Under the pieces are notes generated by a model. That model saw nothing but the letters and a program-made list of their open reading frames with translations, was not told the DNA's origin and made no database searches. From contig JAGVVV010000004.1 of NCBI GenBank assembly GCA_018304615.1, forward strand, positions 1 to 56,836: a stretch of DNA of 56,836 nucleotides, in the 5' to 3' direction. The position numbers were made by a program, and so were the translations under genes. Of this stretch, positions 9,542 to 19,745 are shown piece after piece (within the stretch, counting starts at the first letter, position 1; every line of letters starts with the position of its first letter). The DNA comes from Candidatus Aenigmatarchaeota archaeon (GTDB lineage Archaea; Aenigmatarchaeota; Aenigmatarchaeia; CG10238-14; SCSR01).

Positions 9542-10750
9542 TTACCCAGAAAGTTCATAGTCCAGAAAAACGTCTTCTTTCCTTCTTCTTTTAAACCAAT
9601 ACCAAGCTCCCACTATCCCAATCCCTATGCCAGCAAAAACAATCAATATAGTAGTCGGAAAGGACGACGGCTTTGCCAAATTACCAGTATTTGAAATTCT
9701 TAACTCGAGTGGAGCCTTCCCCAAAGCCTGAGAGGATGCTGCGTAAAGAGAGATCGGATAAGAGGTAGACTTTGTCGATTCTGGGGCTTGCAGGTTGACT
9801 ATGAAGACTGCAGTTTCATTCGGCTGCAGTTGTTTAATGAAAGCAGGCTTAACCTCGTACCAGGATGAAGGTATGTCAGCGATAATTAATCTTAGGTTGT
9901 CTAATGTCAGATTGTTTGGGTTCATGACACTGACATCGAAAGATTTTGGTTGGCCGGATGTGACTGTCAACATTTGGTAGCTGTCGATTAAAATTTCTAG
10001 AGGATTTTTGCTCAGATAGAACTGAGTAATGGAAGAAAGCAAAGTCTTATTGTAAAATTTCATCTCTGCGAGAGCTGAATGGAGACCTTCCTCCTTTTCA
10101 CATGTCGGGACTGCAACAACCCTTTGGTCCGAGTTTTTCCCATCTAGGTAAAACACAAATTGATTTTCAATGTTTGGCTGTTTGCTACATCTAATCGTAA
10201 TCTTAATGTCAATGTCTGTTCCTTGTTGGCCGTTGTTTGTAGTTCTCAGAATGAGTGGTATCTTCATCCCTGGCTGAATGTTGTCAGGCAGAGAAGCTAT
10301 GGAAATGTCAAACGGTCCCAAATCACTTATAGAAGTGAAATTGATAATTTTGGAATCCAGTTCTTCGTTCCCATTTATTCTATACAATTTAAATATCATT
10401 TGATGTTCACCGATATCCTCTGTGGTGTGTGAGAATGGAACTGTTTTTCTTTTGTTAATGTCCAAGAAGAAATTATTTTCAGAGGATGACATGACAGTGC
10501 CTTCTTTCAAAACCAGAGTCACCAATTTCAGATTTTCCTCTCGATCAAAATTGTTTTCCACTTCAACTGTGACATTCATATCATCGAACACTTTTGGAAT
10601 TTTCGGATAGTAGGAAACATCTGAAATTCTAATCGGGCTGATTCCTTGGGAAGAAACAATTTGGGAGAAAAGTAAAAAGGAAAAAAAGAATAGAAACAGG
10701 AAGAAATTTTTGCCATTCATATAATATAATTCGCTTCTAAAGATATTCAA
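9542..10750 (-). CDS. Secreted protein with NEW3/CARDB-like domains and a C-terminal TM anchor
   Basis: Signal peptide; 'VSVMNPNNLTLDNLRLIIADIPSSWYEVKP' NEW3-like; C-terminal TM plus 'KRRRKED'. Confidence 0.65.
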   Translation of the reverse strand: MNIFRSELYYMNGKNFFLFLFFFSFLLFSQIVSSQGISPIRISDVSYYPKIPKVFDDMNVTVEVENNFDREENLKLVTLVLKEGTVMSSSENNFFLDINKRKTVPFSHTTEDIGEHQMIFKLYRINGNEELDSKIINFTSISDLGPFDISIASLPDNIQPGMKIPLILRTTNNGQQGTDIDIKITIRCSKQPNIENQFVFYLDGKNSDQRVVAVPTCEKEEGLHSALAEMKFYNKTLLSSITQFYLSKNPLEILIDSYQMLTVTSGQPKSFDVSVMNPNNLTLDNLRLIIADIPSSWYEVKPAFIKQLQPNETAVFIVNLQAPESTKSTSYPISLYAASSQALGKAPLELRISNTGNLAKPSSFPTTILIVFAGIGIGIVGAWYWFKRRRKEDVFLDYELSG

Positions 10751-10751
10751 T

Positions 10752-11339
10752 TTAGCTTACGAAGATGAACCATGTTATATTGATCTGGTCGTTCGCCTGC
10801 AATGTAGTAGAAGTGAATGTAGTCTCTGCGAATGTGTTGTTGGCTCCAGACACTGTGGCATTGTACAATGCTGTCGTGTTCACGATTGCGTTGTTACATG
10901 AGGAAGTGAAAGTTTTCGTCACTGACCAGTTACCTATGTTGTTGTAAACAGTGTCGAAGTTTATAGTTCCGCTTGCCCTGTTCAAGCCGCATTCAGTTCC
11001 TATCTCGGTTGCGAGGACATTATCAGTCGGAGCCTGAGTTGCAGTTCCATTTCCTAATGCAATCCATTTTGGAGCTCCTCCAGCCGCAAGACCGTTTGTC
11101 AATGCGTCCCTTGTCATGTTCTTTCCAGCATTCAATAATAGATTGTGATGGCAGTCAATCTCTTGCCCGTTCTTGTAGACGCATACCATCGCGTTGTAGT
11201 TGACTCCTGAACTAACAGAAGAAATTTCTGTCACAGAACTGACAGGAAGTAGACTCAGATTAATAAATGGTGAAATCATTATTCCAACTGTCAAAGCAAG
11301 TAGACCAATGACGGCTACATGACCAGATTTTATCTGCAT
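10752..11339 (-). CDS. Secreted hypothetical protein with phage-tail-like motif
   Basis: N-terminal TM/signal; 'PKWIALGNGTATQAPTDNVLATE' resembles tail-associated repeats. Confidence 0.5.
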   Translation of the reverse strand: MQIKSGHVAVIGLLALTVGIMISPFINLSLLPVSSVTEISSVSSGVNYNAMVCVYKNGQEIDCHHNLLLNAGKNMTRDALTNGLAAGGAPKWIALGNGTATQAPTDNVLATEIGTECGLNRASGTINFDTVYNNIGNWSVTKTFTSSCNNAIVNTTALYNATVSGANNTFAETTFTSTTLQANDQINITWFIFVS

Positions 11340-11401
11340 CTGCTTATTCTACTCCCAAAATTTCCTAAATTAAATTGGTTTTTTCCCTATATAAATCTTT
11401 T

Positions 11402-11593
11402 TTACAATCTGTATTCGAGATAGCCGACTAGCAATCCCAGAGGAGCGCTCACATCGCTTCCTGAAATCAAAAAGGCGATGAACCCGAACAGAACCGCAGC
11501 GACTGCAGCCCATACGAATTTTTTCAGGTTGAACCTTCGTTTTCCTCCCTCCATTGGATTGAATCTCATTTTCTCCATCTTCTCTCCCTCCAT
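11402..11593 (-). CDS. Small membrane protein
   Basis: 63-aa ORF with 2 TM segments in an operon-like arrangement. Confidence 0.4.
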   Translation of the reverse strand: MEGEKMEKMRFNPMEGGKRRFNLKKFVWAAVAAVLFGFIAFLISGSDVSAPLGLLVGYLEYRL

Positions 11594-11904
11594 TCCATTA
11601 ATACGAAAAGTACGGTAATGAATCCGATGAAAGCAAAAAATATGTTGTGGTACATCGAGATGTCACCCACTGTGCTCATGAAAACAGGCAAGGTTATCAG
11701 ACCAAAAAAATAAGGTCTTGTCACTTGAACAAAAGCACTTTCACCTAAACTGACATTAACCACATTGCCTTCTGATGAGGCATTTTCTTGGTTCTGCAAC
11801 AGACCGAGGGACAATGCGGCGAATCCAGAAGATATAAAATAGTTCACCCCGTATATGTACAGAATAATTAACGCTGGGATTGCCAGGAATTTTTTTAAAC
11901 CCAT
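11566..11904 (-). CDS. Hypothetical membrane protein
   Basis: 112-aa ORF with TM segments; overlaps the downstream ORF. Confidence 0.45.
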   Translation of the reverse strand: MGLKKFLAIPALIILYIYGVNYFISSGFAALSLGLLQNQENASSEGNVVNVSLGESAFVQVTRPYFFGLITLPVFMSTVGDISMYHNIFFAFIGFITVLFVLMEWRERRWRK

Positions 11905-11956
11905 TCTCTTCTATTTGAAAATTATTTTTATTCTACTTAAACATTGGCATATCTGA

Positions 11957-14900
11957 TTATTCAGAGATTTTAATATACTTCCTCTTTCCATATCTGAGTA
12001 GTCTTAACCAGATTTTTATTTCCAAGATAATATCGCTCAATTTTATTCTGAAACTTTTCAGTTTGGTGTAAGTCTGTATTTCAAACAATCTTCTGTCGAC
12101 TTCCTTATATTTAACTGAAAGTTTTAGCATTGGCAATCTCTTTTTTCTTATGACAAAGTAAGATACTATTCCTAGAATTATCACTGCCGTCGAACCTAAG
12201 ACTATCAATATTATCTTCGTCTTGCTGATTATTCCAACTGATGCAGTGAATTCTTTTATAGATTCAGAAGAATCCCACTTGAAGTTTAGTTGGAGCATAT
12301 ACGTTCCGATTTTCGTATCTGAAGGAACGCTAATTTCGAATTTGACTCTCTTTGATTCACCACTTGCCATTTCAACATAGCTCGTGTTTGGATTAACCTT
12401 CCAACCCTGTGGTGTCGTCAGACTTACTGTAAAGTTGTAATCTTCATTTTCGAGATTCTGCAATTCAAACTCCAAAGTTGAAGTTTCTCCTGGCACAAGA
12501 TCGGGTTGGTAGAACCTTATAATTCTTATCCCTCTTGGAATTCTTTCGTTGATGAAGTTCGCCTGCTCGAGTGGGGAGTAGATGTAAGTGGAGAAATCTT
12601 CCAATACTTTGTTAACAGAATACGAGATGTTTCTAGTCTCACCTGCTGAGAAATTGAATAGATTCCATTGGATGAGAGGGTCTTTTCTTATTATCTTAGT
12701 TGGAGTTGTAATGAATTCTATTTCATCCGAACTGTTTGCTAATATTTTTGGAATATCTTCTATCACTTCAACTGCTGTATAGTTGTTTACAGATGGATTG
12801 TCAGCTAATATTTGGACGTTTGTTTTGTTCGCATATCTGTCAAGTTCAACGTTTCTGTAGAAGACTGGTCTGTCATACACTGAAGACCTGACTCTCATGA
12901 TGAAGAAACTATCTAACAGAGTCTCTTGATTCTTCACTTTCACTTCAACCTTGTAATCTCCAGGTTCTGTGCCATTCGGAACTGAGAACACAAGATTCAA
13001 CGTTTTCTCCTCAGACGAGTTCATGGAAAAGATATCTGGGTATACTGATACCCAGTCCTCTGGCACACCGCTCACTTCAACTTTCAAATTAGTCAATGCA
13101 ACGCCCAGCGTGTTCTTTATTGTCATTCCAGTGACAGCTGCTCTGTTTGCAGACACCTCTTTCAACACGTTGAACGAGACTACATCCACCTCCTGCCCGG
13201 TTGCGGGAGGTGAGATTGGCGACACTGCAACTCCACCTCCTCCACCTACAGAACCTAATGGTGAAGGTCCGGGTGATGGGGTCGCCCCTATGAATCCAGT
13301 AAACAGGCTGAGCAATGTCTGGAATGGACTGATTATCAGTCTTGTGAAGGCTGCAAATCTCGAAGTGATTGTGTTTAATGATAATGACTGGGTTATCGGT
13401 CTGTTGCTTGTGAATGATTCTGTGAGTGCATTGTTCAGAGTCATTCCGATAGAGACTAATCTTTCTGTCAGGCCTCCTAATAATTTGACCAGCAGATCAT
13501 TCAGATTGAACGCCTGAGTGAGTAATCTTGCGAACTGTGCCAACCTTCCTGTCAAAACTGAAGGCGAAATGTTTTGTTGTATATTTCTGAAGAAGTTCAC
13601 ATTTCTTTGGATTGAGTTGTTTATTGCCAATCCTATGCTCGCCAGCCTTTGCGCCCCACCATTAACAAAGCTTGTCATCGATGTAGAGAGAGATTGAGAC
13701 AAGAATTTCAGTCTCACCGAGAACGAAGAAACCAGGTTATTTCCTGTCAGAGACTGAGATATAGTTCTAAAGAAGGACGTCAAAGAGTTGATAGCCAAAT
13801 TGTCGCTGAACGCCTGTGATATCTGTCTTCCGAATACACCCAGTCTTCCTGTAATCACATTATCTATTATAGATTGAGATAAGAGTCTCACGCGGACGGT
13901 TAAAGAATTCATCAGATTGTTGTTTGTAATATCTTGTGAGATCAATCTTCCAAACATTCCAAACCTTGAAGTTATTGTGTTGTCGGCCATCGATTGAGTC
14001 AGTGATTTTCCAAATATCGCCATTCTTCCTACCAGAGTGTTGTCTGTGAATGTCTGAGACAACTGTCTTAAGAATAGTGTCACTTGAGACAAAGCCGTAT
14101 TCTCAGTCAGGCCTTGTGTTAATGACCTGAAGAAGTTCCTTAGAGAACTTATCCCTGTGGTTTCTGTCATCGATTGTGATACGAGTCTTAGGTCTGTGGC
14201 TATTCTACTGATGAGACTGTTGCCTGTTATTGTCTGAGACAGGGTTCTTATGTACTTGGACAGGGTTGCCAGGCCAGTGTTGCTCGATATGCTTTGACTA
14301 AGCAGTTTCACTCCTGTCAAAGTCTTATTCAACGCATCGTTGATACTCATAGACTGTGCAGCAGTTCTCAACACGCCATTCAACTTTGCAAACAAAGTAT
14401 TGTCGCTAATTGCTTGAGAGGCTGTTCTGAAGAATGTTGAAATTGAATTGATGATTGTATTGTCTGTCAGAGTTTGAGAAAAGTTTCTTATAAACAAGGA
14501 AAATCTGTTCAACGCAAAGTTGCTTGTGATCGATTGTGTCAGCAGCCTTACATTTTTACTTGTCTGCTCAATTATACTGTTCATAGTGAAAGACTGTGTA
14601 GCCAATCTGAATACTCCGTTCAACTTGGCAAATGCAGTCTCTTCTGTTATCGATTGGGTTAAGGATTTTATTCGGACTGAGAATGAATTAATCAAGTTAT
14701 TATCTGTTATCGATTGGGAAAGTTGCCTGAAGAAGCTACTTAGGGAAGTGATGGCGGTGTTTCCTGTAATTGACTGTGCGAATAGTTTCACTCTGAGGAT
14801 TAATATGCCTATCGATGTGTTGTCAGTTACTGATTGCGACACCAGTTTTCCAAATACATTCATTCTCACAGTCAGGAGATTATCGGTCAGGCTTTGCAGT

Positions 14901-17080
14901 CCTGTTCTTCCGAAAATACCTATTTTGCTTGTAAGGAGGTTGTCTGTGAGCGATTGGGACAATTGCCTAAGATATGCGAGCAATGGTTGAAGTGAAATAT
15001 TTTGTGTGATTGTCAGAGATAAGGATTTTCCAAACAATCCCAATCTTCCAGTTATCGTATTGTCTGTGATGCTTTGTGATAAAAATCTTAATAATATAGA
15101 TATTTTTCCTGGCAAAGTGTTTGCTGTTACTGATTGTGTGAATAATTTAACTCTTACTGCGAATGATGTTACGGCATTGTTGTCTGTGACTGACTGAGAC
15201 AGACTTCTCAAGAAGCTTGTTATGGTATTCAATAAGAGATTGTCGGCGATTGATACTGAGACTGTTCTTAGTGCTAAGAATCTTTCTAGAATCGAGTTGG
15301 AGATTGTTATAGAGAGACTGGCAGCTCTCTTATAGACTATGTTAAACAGATTGGCGATAGCATCATTATTGATTGTTACTGTTAGAGTTGTTATCCTGTT
15401 GAAAATCGAGTTAGTCGTTATGATAAGATTATCAGTAATCGACTGTGTCAACAGTTTCACTCTAACTGAGAATGAAGTTATGAGATTGTTGCCTGTCACT
15501 GATTGTGCCAGGCTTCTGATGAAACTTGTTATGGTATTCAATAAAAGGTTATCTGTTATCGACTGAGTCAAATATTTGATTGTGTTAAATATTTTTACAA
15601 TGTTATTATTTGCAGTGAGACTTTGAGTTAAGCTCTTGAACATGCCAGACATTCGGCTTTGCTGATCGTTCACACTCATCGACTGTATTAACGACCTTAT
15701 TCCACTATAGGAACCACCACGATTGTTGTTCAAAGTCAGTGATTGAGTTGAACTGATGTTATTTACCACGGCTGGCGCTGCCACTGATACATTTATCAGA
15801 TTAGTCGTATTTGCTGTACCGCCGGTATCGTTTGCATAAAACCTTCCAGATATTGTTTTCCCTGCATCACCAGCAACAGTTGTATAAGTGTAATTGGACC
15901 ACTCCCATGCCGGAATTACATCTACAGTAAGTGCATCCAGACTCATATTGTACGCTATAGACTTCTCGCTTACCCCAAATCTCAATTTTGTGTGGCCTGT
16001 TGAATTCACATAGTCTGAAAATCCGGAAGTTTTTATTAAGGTAACATTAGATTTTGTTGTTGCGACAGTTCCTGTAACCGCAGATTCAAAGTTTCCGCTT
16101 GTGAAATTGTATATGTCAAAAGACCAAGTATCTGCAGTACCGTTGAATTTGTATACGAGATCGATTTCCATTTTTCCTATTCTAGAAGCTGGAATTGTAG
16201 TTGCGTTTGTTGTAAAGTTTACTCCTGTAGAATAGACAATTGGTTGTCCCCACAGTGCTATATCATCAACAGTGCATCTTTCTGCTCCCCCATTACCTGC
16301 ATTATGGAGACAATCGAAGCTGATGTTGAAATTTCCAACATTGTCTGCGAAAGAAGTGCTGTTAGCTATGACAGTGCATGCCAAGTTTGCTGTTCTCTGA
16401 TATAATAATGTCCATGAAGCTCCATCATAAACCCAGACTTTAATGAATTCTCCACCATCTAAGGCGTTTGTATTGGCTGTATAAACTAAACTTGTGTTCA
16501 TATAACCTGTAGTGTTTATTGTTGTGCTTGTGGTGTTTAATCTCGATTCTCCAGTTCCAACATCTGAAAAGCTTGTTCCAACACATGCGTTAGTAGTCGT
16601 AGCTGTCCAATCTCCATCCGCCGTATTGGTCCAATTTGCCGAAATAGAATTAGCTGAATCATTGAAAATCGTGACATTTGGACCTTGAACTTGGACTGGT
16701 GTGATATTCCAGAAAGTGTTGTCATTATTAAGTAAATTAGAAACAGTTGTACTATCAGCTTGCGTACCGTTCAATACTATTCCTTGACCTGCAGACTTGT
16801 TCTCTATGGTGAAATTTACAAAGGTTTGATTAACAAAACTTCCAGTTTGGTTGTACTCAAAGGTCCAAGTTCCTAAATTACCTGTAGAAGTCCAGTTGAC
16901 TGTCCATTTTACTGATGCACCTGTTACAGGATTAGTGTTATTCACACAACCTCCAGAAGGATCGCATGATGGATTTACTGTTGTATCATAATACAGTGGA
17001 ACTCCCATTGTAAAAGAGGTCACAAACAAGAATCCTACTAAGAGTGCAACAAAAATGAAGAGTAAGATATAATCTTTCAT
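11957..17080 (-). CDS. Giant surface protein: signal, Thr/Asn-rich N-terminal domains, ~40 x 20-aa tandem repeats, Gly/Pro hinge, NEW3-like domains, C-terminal TM and basic tail
   Basis: Continuous ORF. The start 'MKDYILLFIFVALLVGFLFV' overlaps the upstream wHTH stop by ATGA. Repeat consensus (S/T)QS(I/L)TDNxxxxxxxxFxRxL; C-terminal TM 'TKIILIVLGSTAVIILGIVSYFVIRKKR'. Confidence 0.85.
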   Translation of the reverse strand: MKDYILLFIFVALLVGFLFVTSFTMGVPLYYDTTVNPSCDPSGGCVNNTNPVTGASVKWTVNWTSTGNLGTWTFEYNQTGSFVNQTFVNFTIENKSAGQGIVLNGTQADSTTVSNLLNNDNTFWNITPVQVQGPNVTIFNDSANSISANWTNTADGDWTATTTNACVGTSFSDVGTGESRLNTTSTTINTTGYMNTSLVYTANTNALDGGEFIKVWVYDGASWTLLYQRTANLACTVIANSTSFADNVGNFNISFDCLHNAGNGGAERCTVDDIALWGQPIVYSTGVNFTTNATTIPASRIGKMEIDLVYKFNGTADTWSFDIYNFTSGNFESAVTGTVATTKSNVTLIKTSGFSDYVNSTGHTKLRFGVSEKSIAYNMSLDALTVDVIPAWEWSNYTYTTVAGDAGKTISGRFYANDTGGTANTTNLINVSVAAPAVVNNISSTQSLTLNNNRGGSYSGIRSLIQSMSVNDQQSRMSGMFKSLTQSLTANNNIVKIFNTIKYLTQSITDNLLLNTITSFIRSLAQSVTGNNLITSFSVRVKLLTQSITDNLIITTNSIFNRITTLTVTINNDAIANLFNIVYKRAASLSITISNSILERFLALRTVSVSIADNLLLNTITSFLRSLSQSVTDNNAVTSFAVRVKLFTQSVTANTLPGKISILLRFLSQSITDNTITGRLGLFGKSLSLTITQNISLQPLLAYLRQLSQSLTDNLLTSKIGIFGRTGLQSLTDNLLTVRMNVFGKLVSQSVTDNTSIGILILRVKLFAQSITGNTAITSLSSFFRQLSQSITDNNLINSFSVRIKSLTQSITEETAFAKLNGVFRLATQSFTMNSIIEQTSKNVRLLTQSITSNFALNRFSLFIRNFSQTLTDNTIINSISTFFRTASQAISDNTLFAKLNGVLRTAAQSMSINDALNKTLTGVKLLSQSISSNTGLATLSKYIRTLSQTITGNSLISRIATDLRLVSQSMTETTGISSLRNFFRSLTQGLTENTALSQVTLFLRQLSQTFTDNTLVGRMAIFGKSLTQSMADNTITSRFGMFGRLISQDITNNNLMNSLTVRVRLLSQSIIDNVITGRLGVFGRQISQAFSDNLAINSLTSFFRTISQSLTGNNLVSSFSVRLKFLSQSLSTSMTSFVNGGAQRLASIGLAINNSIQRNVNFFRNIQQNISPSVLTGRLAQFARLLTQAFNLNDLLVKLLGGLTERLVSIGMTLNNALTESFTSNRPITQSLSLNTITSRFAAFTRLIISPFQTLLSLFTGFIGATPSPGPSPLGSVGGGGGVAVSPISPPATGQEVDVVSFNVLKEVSANRAAVTGMTIKNTLGVALTNLKVEVSGVPEDWVSVYPDIFSMNSSEEKTLNLVFSVPNGTEPGDYKVEVKVKNQETLLDSFFIMRVRSSVYDRPVFYRNVELDRYANKTNVQILADNPSVNNYTAVEVIEDIPKILANSSDEIEFITTPTKIIRKDPLIQWNLFNFSAGETRNISYSVNKVLEDFSTYIYSPLEQANFINERIPRGIRIIRFYQPDLVPGETSTLEFELQNLENEDYNFTVSLTTPQGWKVNPNTSYVEMASGESKRVKFEISVPSDTKIGTYMLQLNFKWDSSESIKEFTASVGIISKTKIILIVLGSTAVIILGIVSYFVIRKKRLPMLKLSVKYKEVDRRLFEIQTYTKLKSFRIKLSDIILEIKIWLRLLRYGKRKYIKISE
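13334..15748 (-). repeat. ~40 degenerate tandem repeats of 60 bp (20 aa) inside the giant surface protein
   Basis: Translation falls into near-constant 20-aa units (TQSITEETAFAKLNGVFRLA / TQSFTMNSIIEQTSKNVRLL / TQSITSNFALNRFSLFIRNF ...). The DNA stays in phase with the 60-bp lines over most of 13741-15600. Confidence 0.93.
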
Positions 17081-17316
17081 TTTTTCAACCTCTCCCATGT
17101 TTCTTTCAGATAATGGAGAGCAACAGAACCAATGTCTCTTCGGTAGACAATATCTGCCCCTATCAACTCAGAAACATACCTAATGACAGTTTGCCTATGC
17201 CAACCTAGAAGATCAGAAAGGTTTTGGATTGTCAAACCCTCAGGGTGCTTTTTAAGTAGTTCGATAATCTGCTTTTTTGCTAGGTTAGGATTTTTGCTAA
17301 ACATGAAGCTACACAT
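17077..17316 (-). CDS. Winged helix-turn-helix transcriptional regulator (small)
   Basis: 'KKQIIELLKKHPEGLTIQNLSDLLGWHRQTVIRYVSELIGADIVYRRDIGSVALHYL'. Confidence 0.75.
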   Translation of the reverse strand: MCSFMFSKNPNLAKKQIIELLKKHPEGLTIQNLSDLLGWHRQTVIRYVSELIGADIVYRRDIGSVALHYLKETWERLKK

Positions 17317-17454
17317 CAGTGATGATAGGCAATAACCACTACTAATAGTGATTTTGAATTTTTCAGTATTTAAGGATTGTAGAAATCGGAATTATATTCT
17401 CCAGAAAAGAAAACTATTTAAGAAGCAAGCTATTCTGTTAGAAAGCTATTTTCT

Positions 17455-18102
17455 TTAAATTAATTCTTTCAATGAATTAATCAAAAAATCTGGATTTTCC
17501 TTTCTGAGCTTATTTTCGTCGTCCCAGCCCGGTTTTGAGATGATTTTGCACCCGGCCTTTCTCGCTGCGTTTATGTCTAGAATCATATCCCCTATGTAAA
17601 CAGTCTGCTTCCTCGTTACTCCGAATTCTTCCATCAAAAATATCAGGGCATCGTCCTTTGTCTCAAAACCATCATCTTTTGCAATGATCTTATCCCAGAA
17701 GCCGTCAAGTTTGAGCTTGTAAAGCGTGGCTTCTACAAACACCCTGTGAGAATTTGAAACAAGTGCCATCAAAAACCCTCTTTCTCTAACTGTTTTCAGG
17801 ACTTCCCTTACTTCCGGATAAGACTTGAGCATGGAGATTGCCTTCTCGCTTATCTTAGCTTCTTCTATCTTATTCACAGCCTGATCAAGAATCGCCCTTT
17901 TCATCACAGGATCTTTTTCCGGAATCAAATCTGTAATGTCTCTTTTTATCCCTCTTCCCAGAATGTTTTCATCAAGTTGTTTGGTGTTTACTTTTATTCC
18001 GACATCCGACAGCCCTTTCTTGAAGGCATACCAGACTGATTCCTTAGAGTCTGTGAGAACGCCGTCCATGTCGAAAACAATCAGCTCGATTCCTTCCAGC
18101 AT
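17455..18102 (-). CDS. HAD-superfamily hydrolase (phosphoglycolate phosphatase-like)
   Basis: 'VFDMDGVLTDSKES', 'LVSNSHR', 'VYIGDMILDINAARKAG'. Confidence 0.85.
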   Translation of the reverse strand: MLEGIELIVFDMDGVLTDSKESVWYAFKKGLSDVGIKVNTKQLDENILGRGIKRDITDLIPEKDPVMKRAILDQAVNKIEEAKISEKAISMLKSYPEVREVLKTVRERGFLMALVSNSHRVFVEATLYKLKLDGFWDKIIAKDDGFETKDDALIFLMEEFGVTRKQTVYIGDMILDINAARKAGCKIISKPGWDDENKLRKENPDFLINSLKELI

Positions 18103-18141
18103 TAAACTAGATTTTAATTCCTGCTATTATAACATTATTCT

Positions 18142-18432
18142 ATGAAATATCCTGAAGAAGTCCTAACCAAGGATAAGAAAGGAAATTTAGAGGTCAGGAA
18201 TATCATTTCAAAAGGGAAGTTTGTTTTGTATGATTACAGGCATTCAAAAACTTTCAAACAACTAGAAAACAAGAAGCTGAAACTCTATCTCAAAGACAAG
18301 GAAAGAAACAGAGGATTTTACTTGATTCCTTTGAAAGGATCAAGATATCTAATGATTGAAGCAAAGCAGGACAAACATCCAGATAGAAAAGTCTGGAACC
18401 AAAAGAAGAGAAAACCAGAGGGGCTGTTCTGA
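18142..18432 (+). CDS. Hypothetical basic protein
   Basis: 96-aa ORF with a 1-nt overlap to archease (TGATGG). Confidence 0.5.
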   Translation: MKYPEEVLTKDKKGNLEVRNIISKGKFVLYDYRHSKTFKQLENKKLKLYLKDKERNRGFYLIPLKGSRYLMIEAKQDKHPDRKVWNQKKRKPEGLF

Positions 18433-18848
18433 TGGGCTACAAGTTCCTTGAAGACATCGCGATTGCTGACATAGCATTCGAAGCCACTGGAAAAGATCTG
18501 AACGAACTCTTCGAGAGCGCAGCCACTGCATTGGAAGTTTCAATGGCGAACATAAAAAAAGTCAAACCAAAAATAAAGAAGGAGATCAGTCTTTCAAAAG
18601 AAACTGTCGAAGAATTGCTGTTCGATTTCCTTAACGAATTAGTTTATCTGAAAGATGCAGAGTCTCTCCTTTTCTCAAAATTCTCAGTGGATGTGAAAGG
18701 AAAAAAACTGCATGCAGAAGTTTTCGGGGACAAGATTGATTCTAAGACTCAAGAGTTAGATAACGATGTTAAAGCAGTCACGCTACATGGGTTCAAAGTG
18801 GAGAAAACTAAAGACGGTTGGAATACAAAAGTAATCCTGGACGTCTAG
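18432..18848 (+). CDS. Archease (RtcB-activating protein)
   Basis: 'YKFLEDIAIADIAFEATGKDLNELFESAATAL...LLFDFLNELVYLKDAESLLFSKF' archease fold signature. Confidence 0.9.
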   Translation: MGYKFLEDIAIADIAFEATGKDLNELFESAATALEVSMANIKKVKPKIKKEISLSKETVEELLFDFLNELVYLKDAESLLFSKFSVDVKGKKLHAEVFGDKIDSKTQELDNDVKAVTLHGFKVEKTKDGWNTKVILDV

Positions 18849-18879
18849 CTTTTTATCTTGTAAAAAACAAATATTCTTT

Positions 18880-19704
18880 ATGGGTAAAGGTGTGGCAACA
18901 ATAGTCATCGTTCTTGTTTTGGCCGCTATTCTTATCATCTCTGTTGCTACTTTTTCTCCGCCTGAACAGGCAAGCGGAACAGTCCAAGGATCAATTTTTG
19001 ATAGATTTCTATGTTTAAGGTACCCATCCTGCCCGTCAGGCTATGTTGTCAATCCGGCTAGCTGTAGATGCGTTCCAAGGACAACCACTACAACCACCAC
19101 AACTACAGCAACACTAACTTGTGCTTGCCCATCTGGATATACTCCGTACCAAGGCTACTGCGCACCAAACTGCTTCTTTGAAACTATACAACCTCCATGT
19201 ACAGCAGCATTTATTCCTTGTGTAAGGACAACTACTACCACAACGCCGATTTGTAAGTGTCCGGATGGTTATGTTCAACAAGGGAATAATTGTATCTCAG
19301 GACCATGTTATACTCTTCCTTGTGGATCTTTGGCACCAATTAATATACTGCCATGTCCAACTACAACTACCACTACAACAACTACCACACAGACTACTCG
19401 AATTTGTCCACAATATATTCCTCCTTATTGCCCTGATGGAACATTAATTGGCGGCGGAATTGGCACTAATGGATGCCCGTTTCCCTCAACTTGCTGTGGA
19501 AATGATATTTGCTCGGGGCAAGAGAACTATTCAAATTGTCCGAAAGATTGTACTACAACCACAACCACTTCAACAACCACCACAACTACAGCAACAGTAA
19601 CTTGTTCTTGCCCTTCTGGATACACAAAATATGGGAACGTTTGCGCTCCAAACTGCTACTTTAATAATCCTCCATGTATGATTCCTGTACTTACATGCTC
19701 CTAA
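18880..19704 (+). CDS. Secreted protein with Cys-rich modules and Thr-rich linkers
   Basis: N-terminal TM; repeated 'CSCPSGYTxYGNVCAPNCYF' modules separated by poly-Thr. Confidence 0.65.
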   Translation: MGKGVATIVIVLVLAAILIISVATFSPPEQASGTVQGSIFDRFLCLRYPSCPSGYVVNPASCRCVPRTTTTTTTTTATLTCACPSGYTPYQGYCAPNCFFETIQPPCTAAFIPCVRTTTTTTPICKCPDGYVQQGNNCISGPCYTLPCGSLAPINILPCPTTTTTTTTTTQTTRICPQYIPPYCPDGTLIGGGIGTNGCPFPSTCCGNDICSGQENYSNCPKDCTTTTTTSTTTTTTATVTCSCPSGYTKYGNVCAPNCYFNNPPCMIPVLTCS

Positions 19705-19745
19705 TTAGAAAACTTTTTATCTTCTCTCCGCCAATAAGAATCATT

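Noticed and set aside
14520-14990. Antisense ORFs 14520-14990, 15006-15197, 15339-15566 (+)
   Set aside because: Reverse-strand openness caused by the repetitive composition of the giant gene on the minus strand.
13334-15748. CRISPR array or DNA satellite from the 60-bp periodicity
   Set aside because: The periodicity is protein-coding (20 aa), units are highly diverged at DNA level and there are no conserved repeats with unique spacers.
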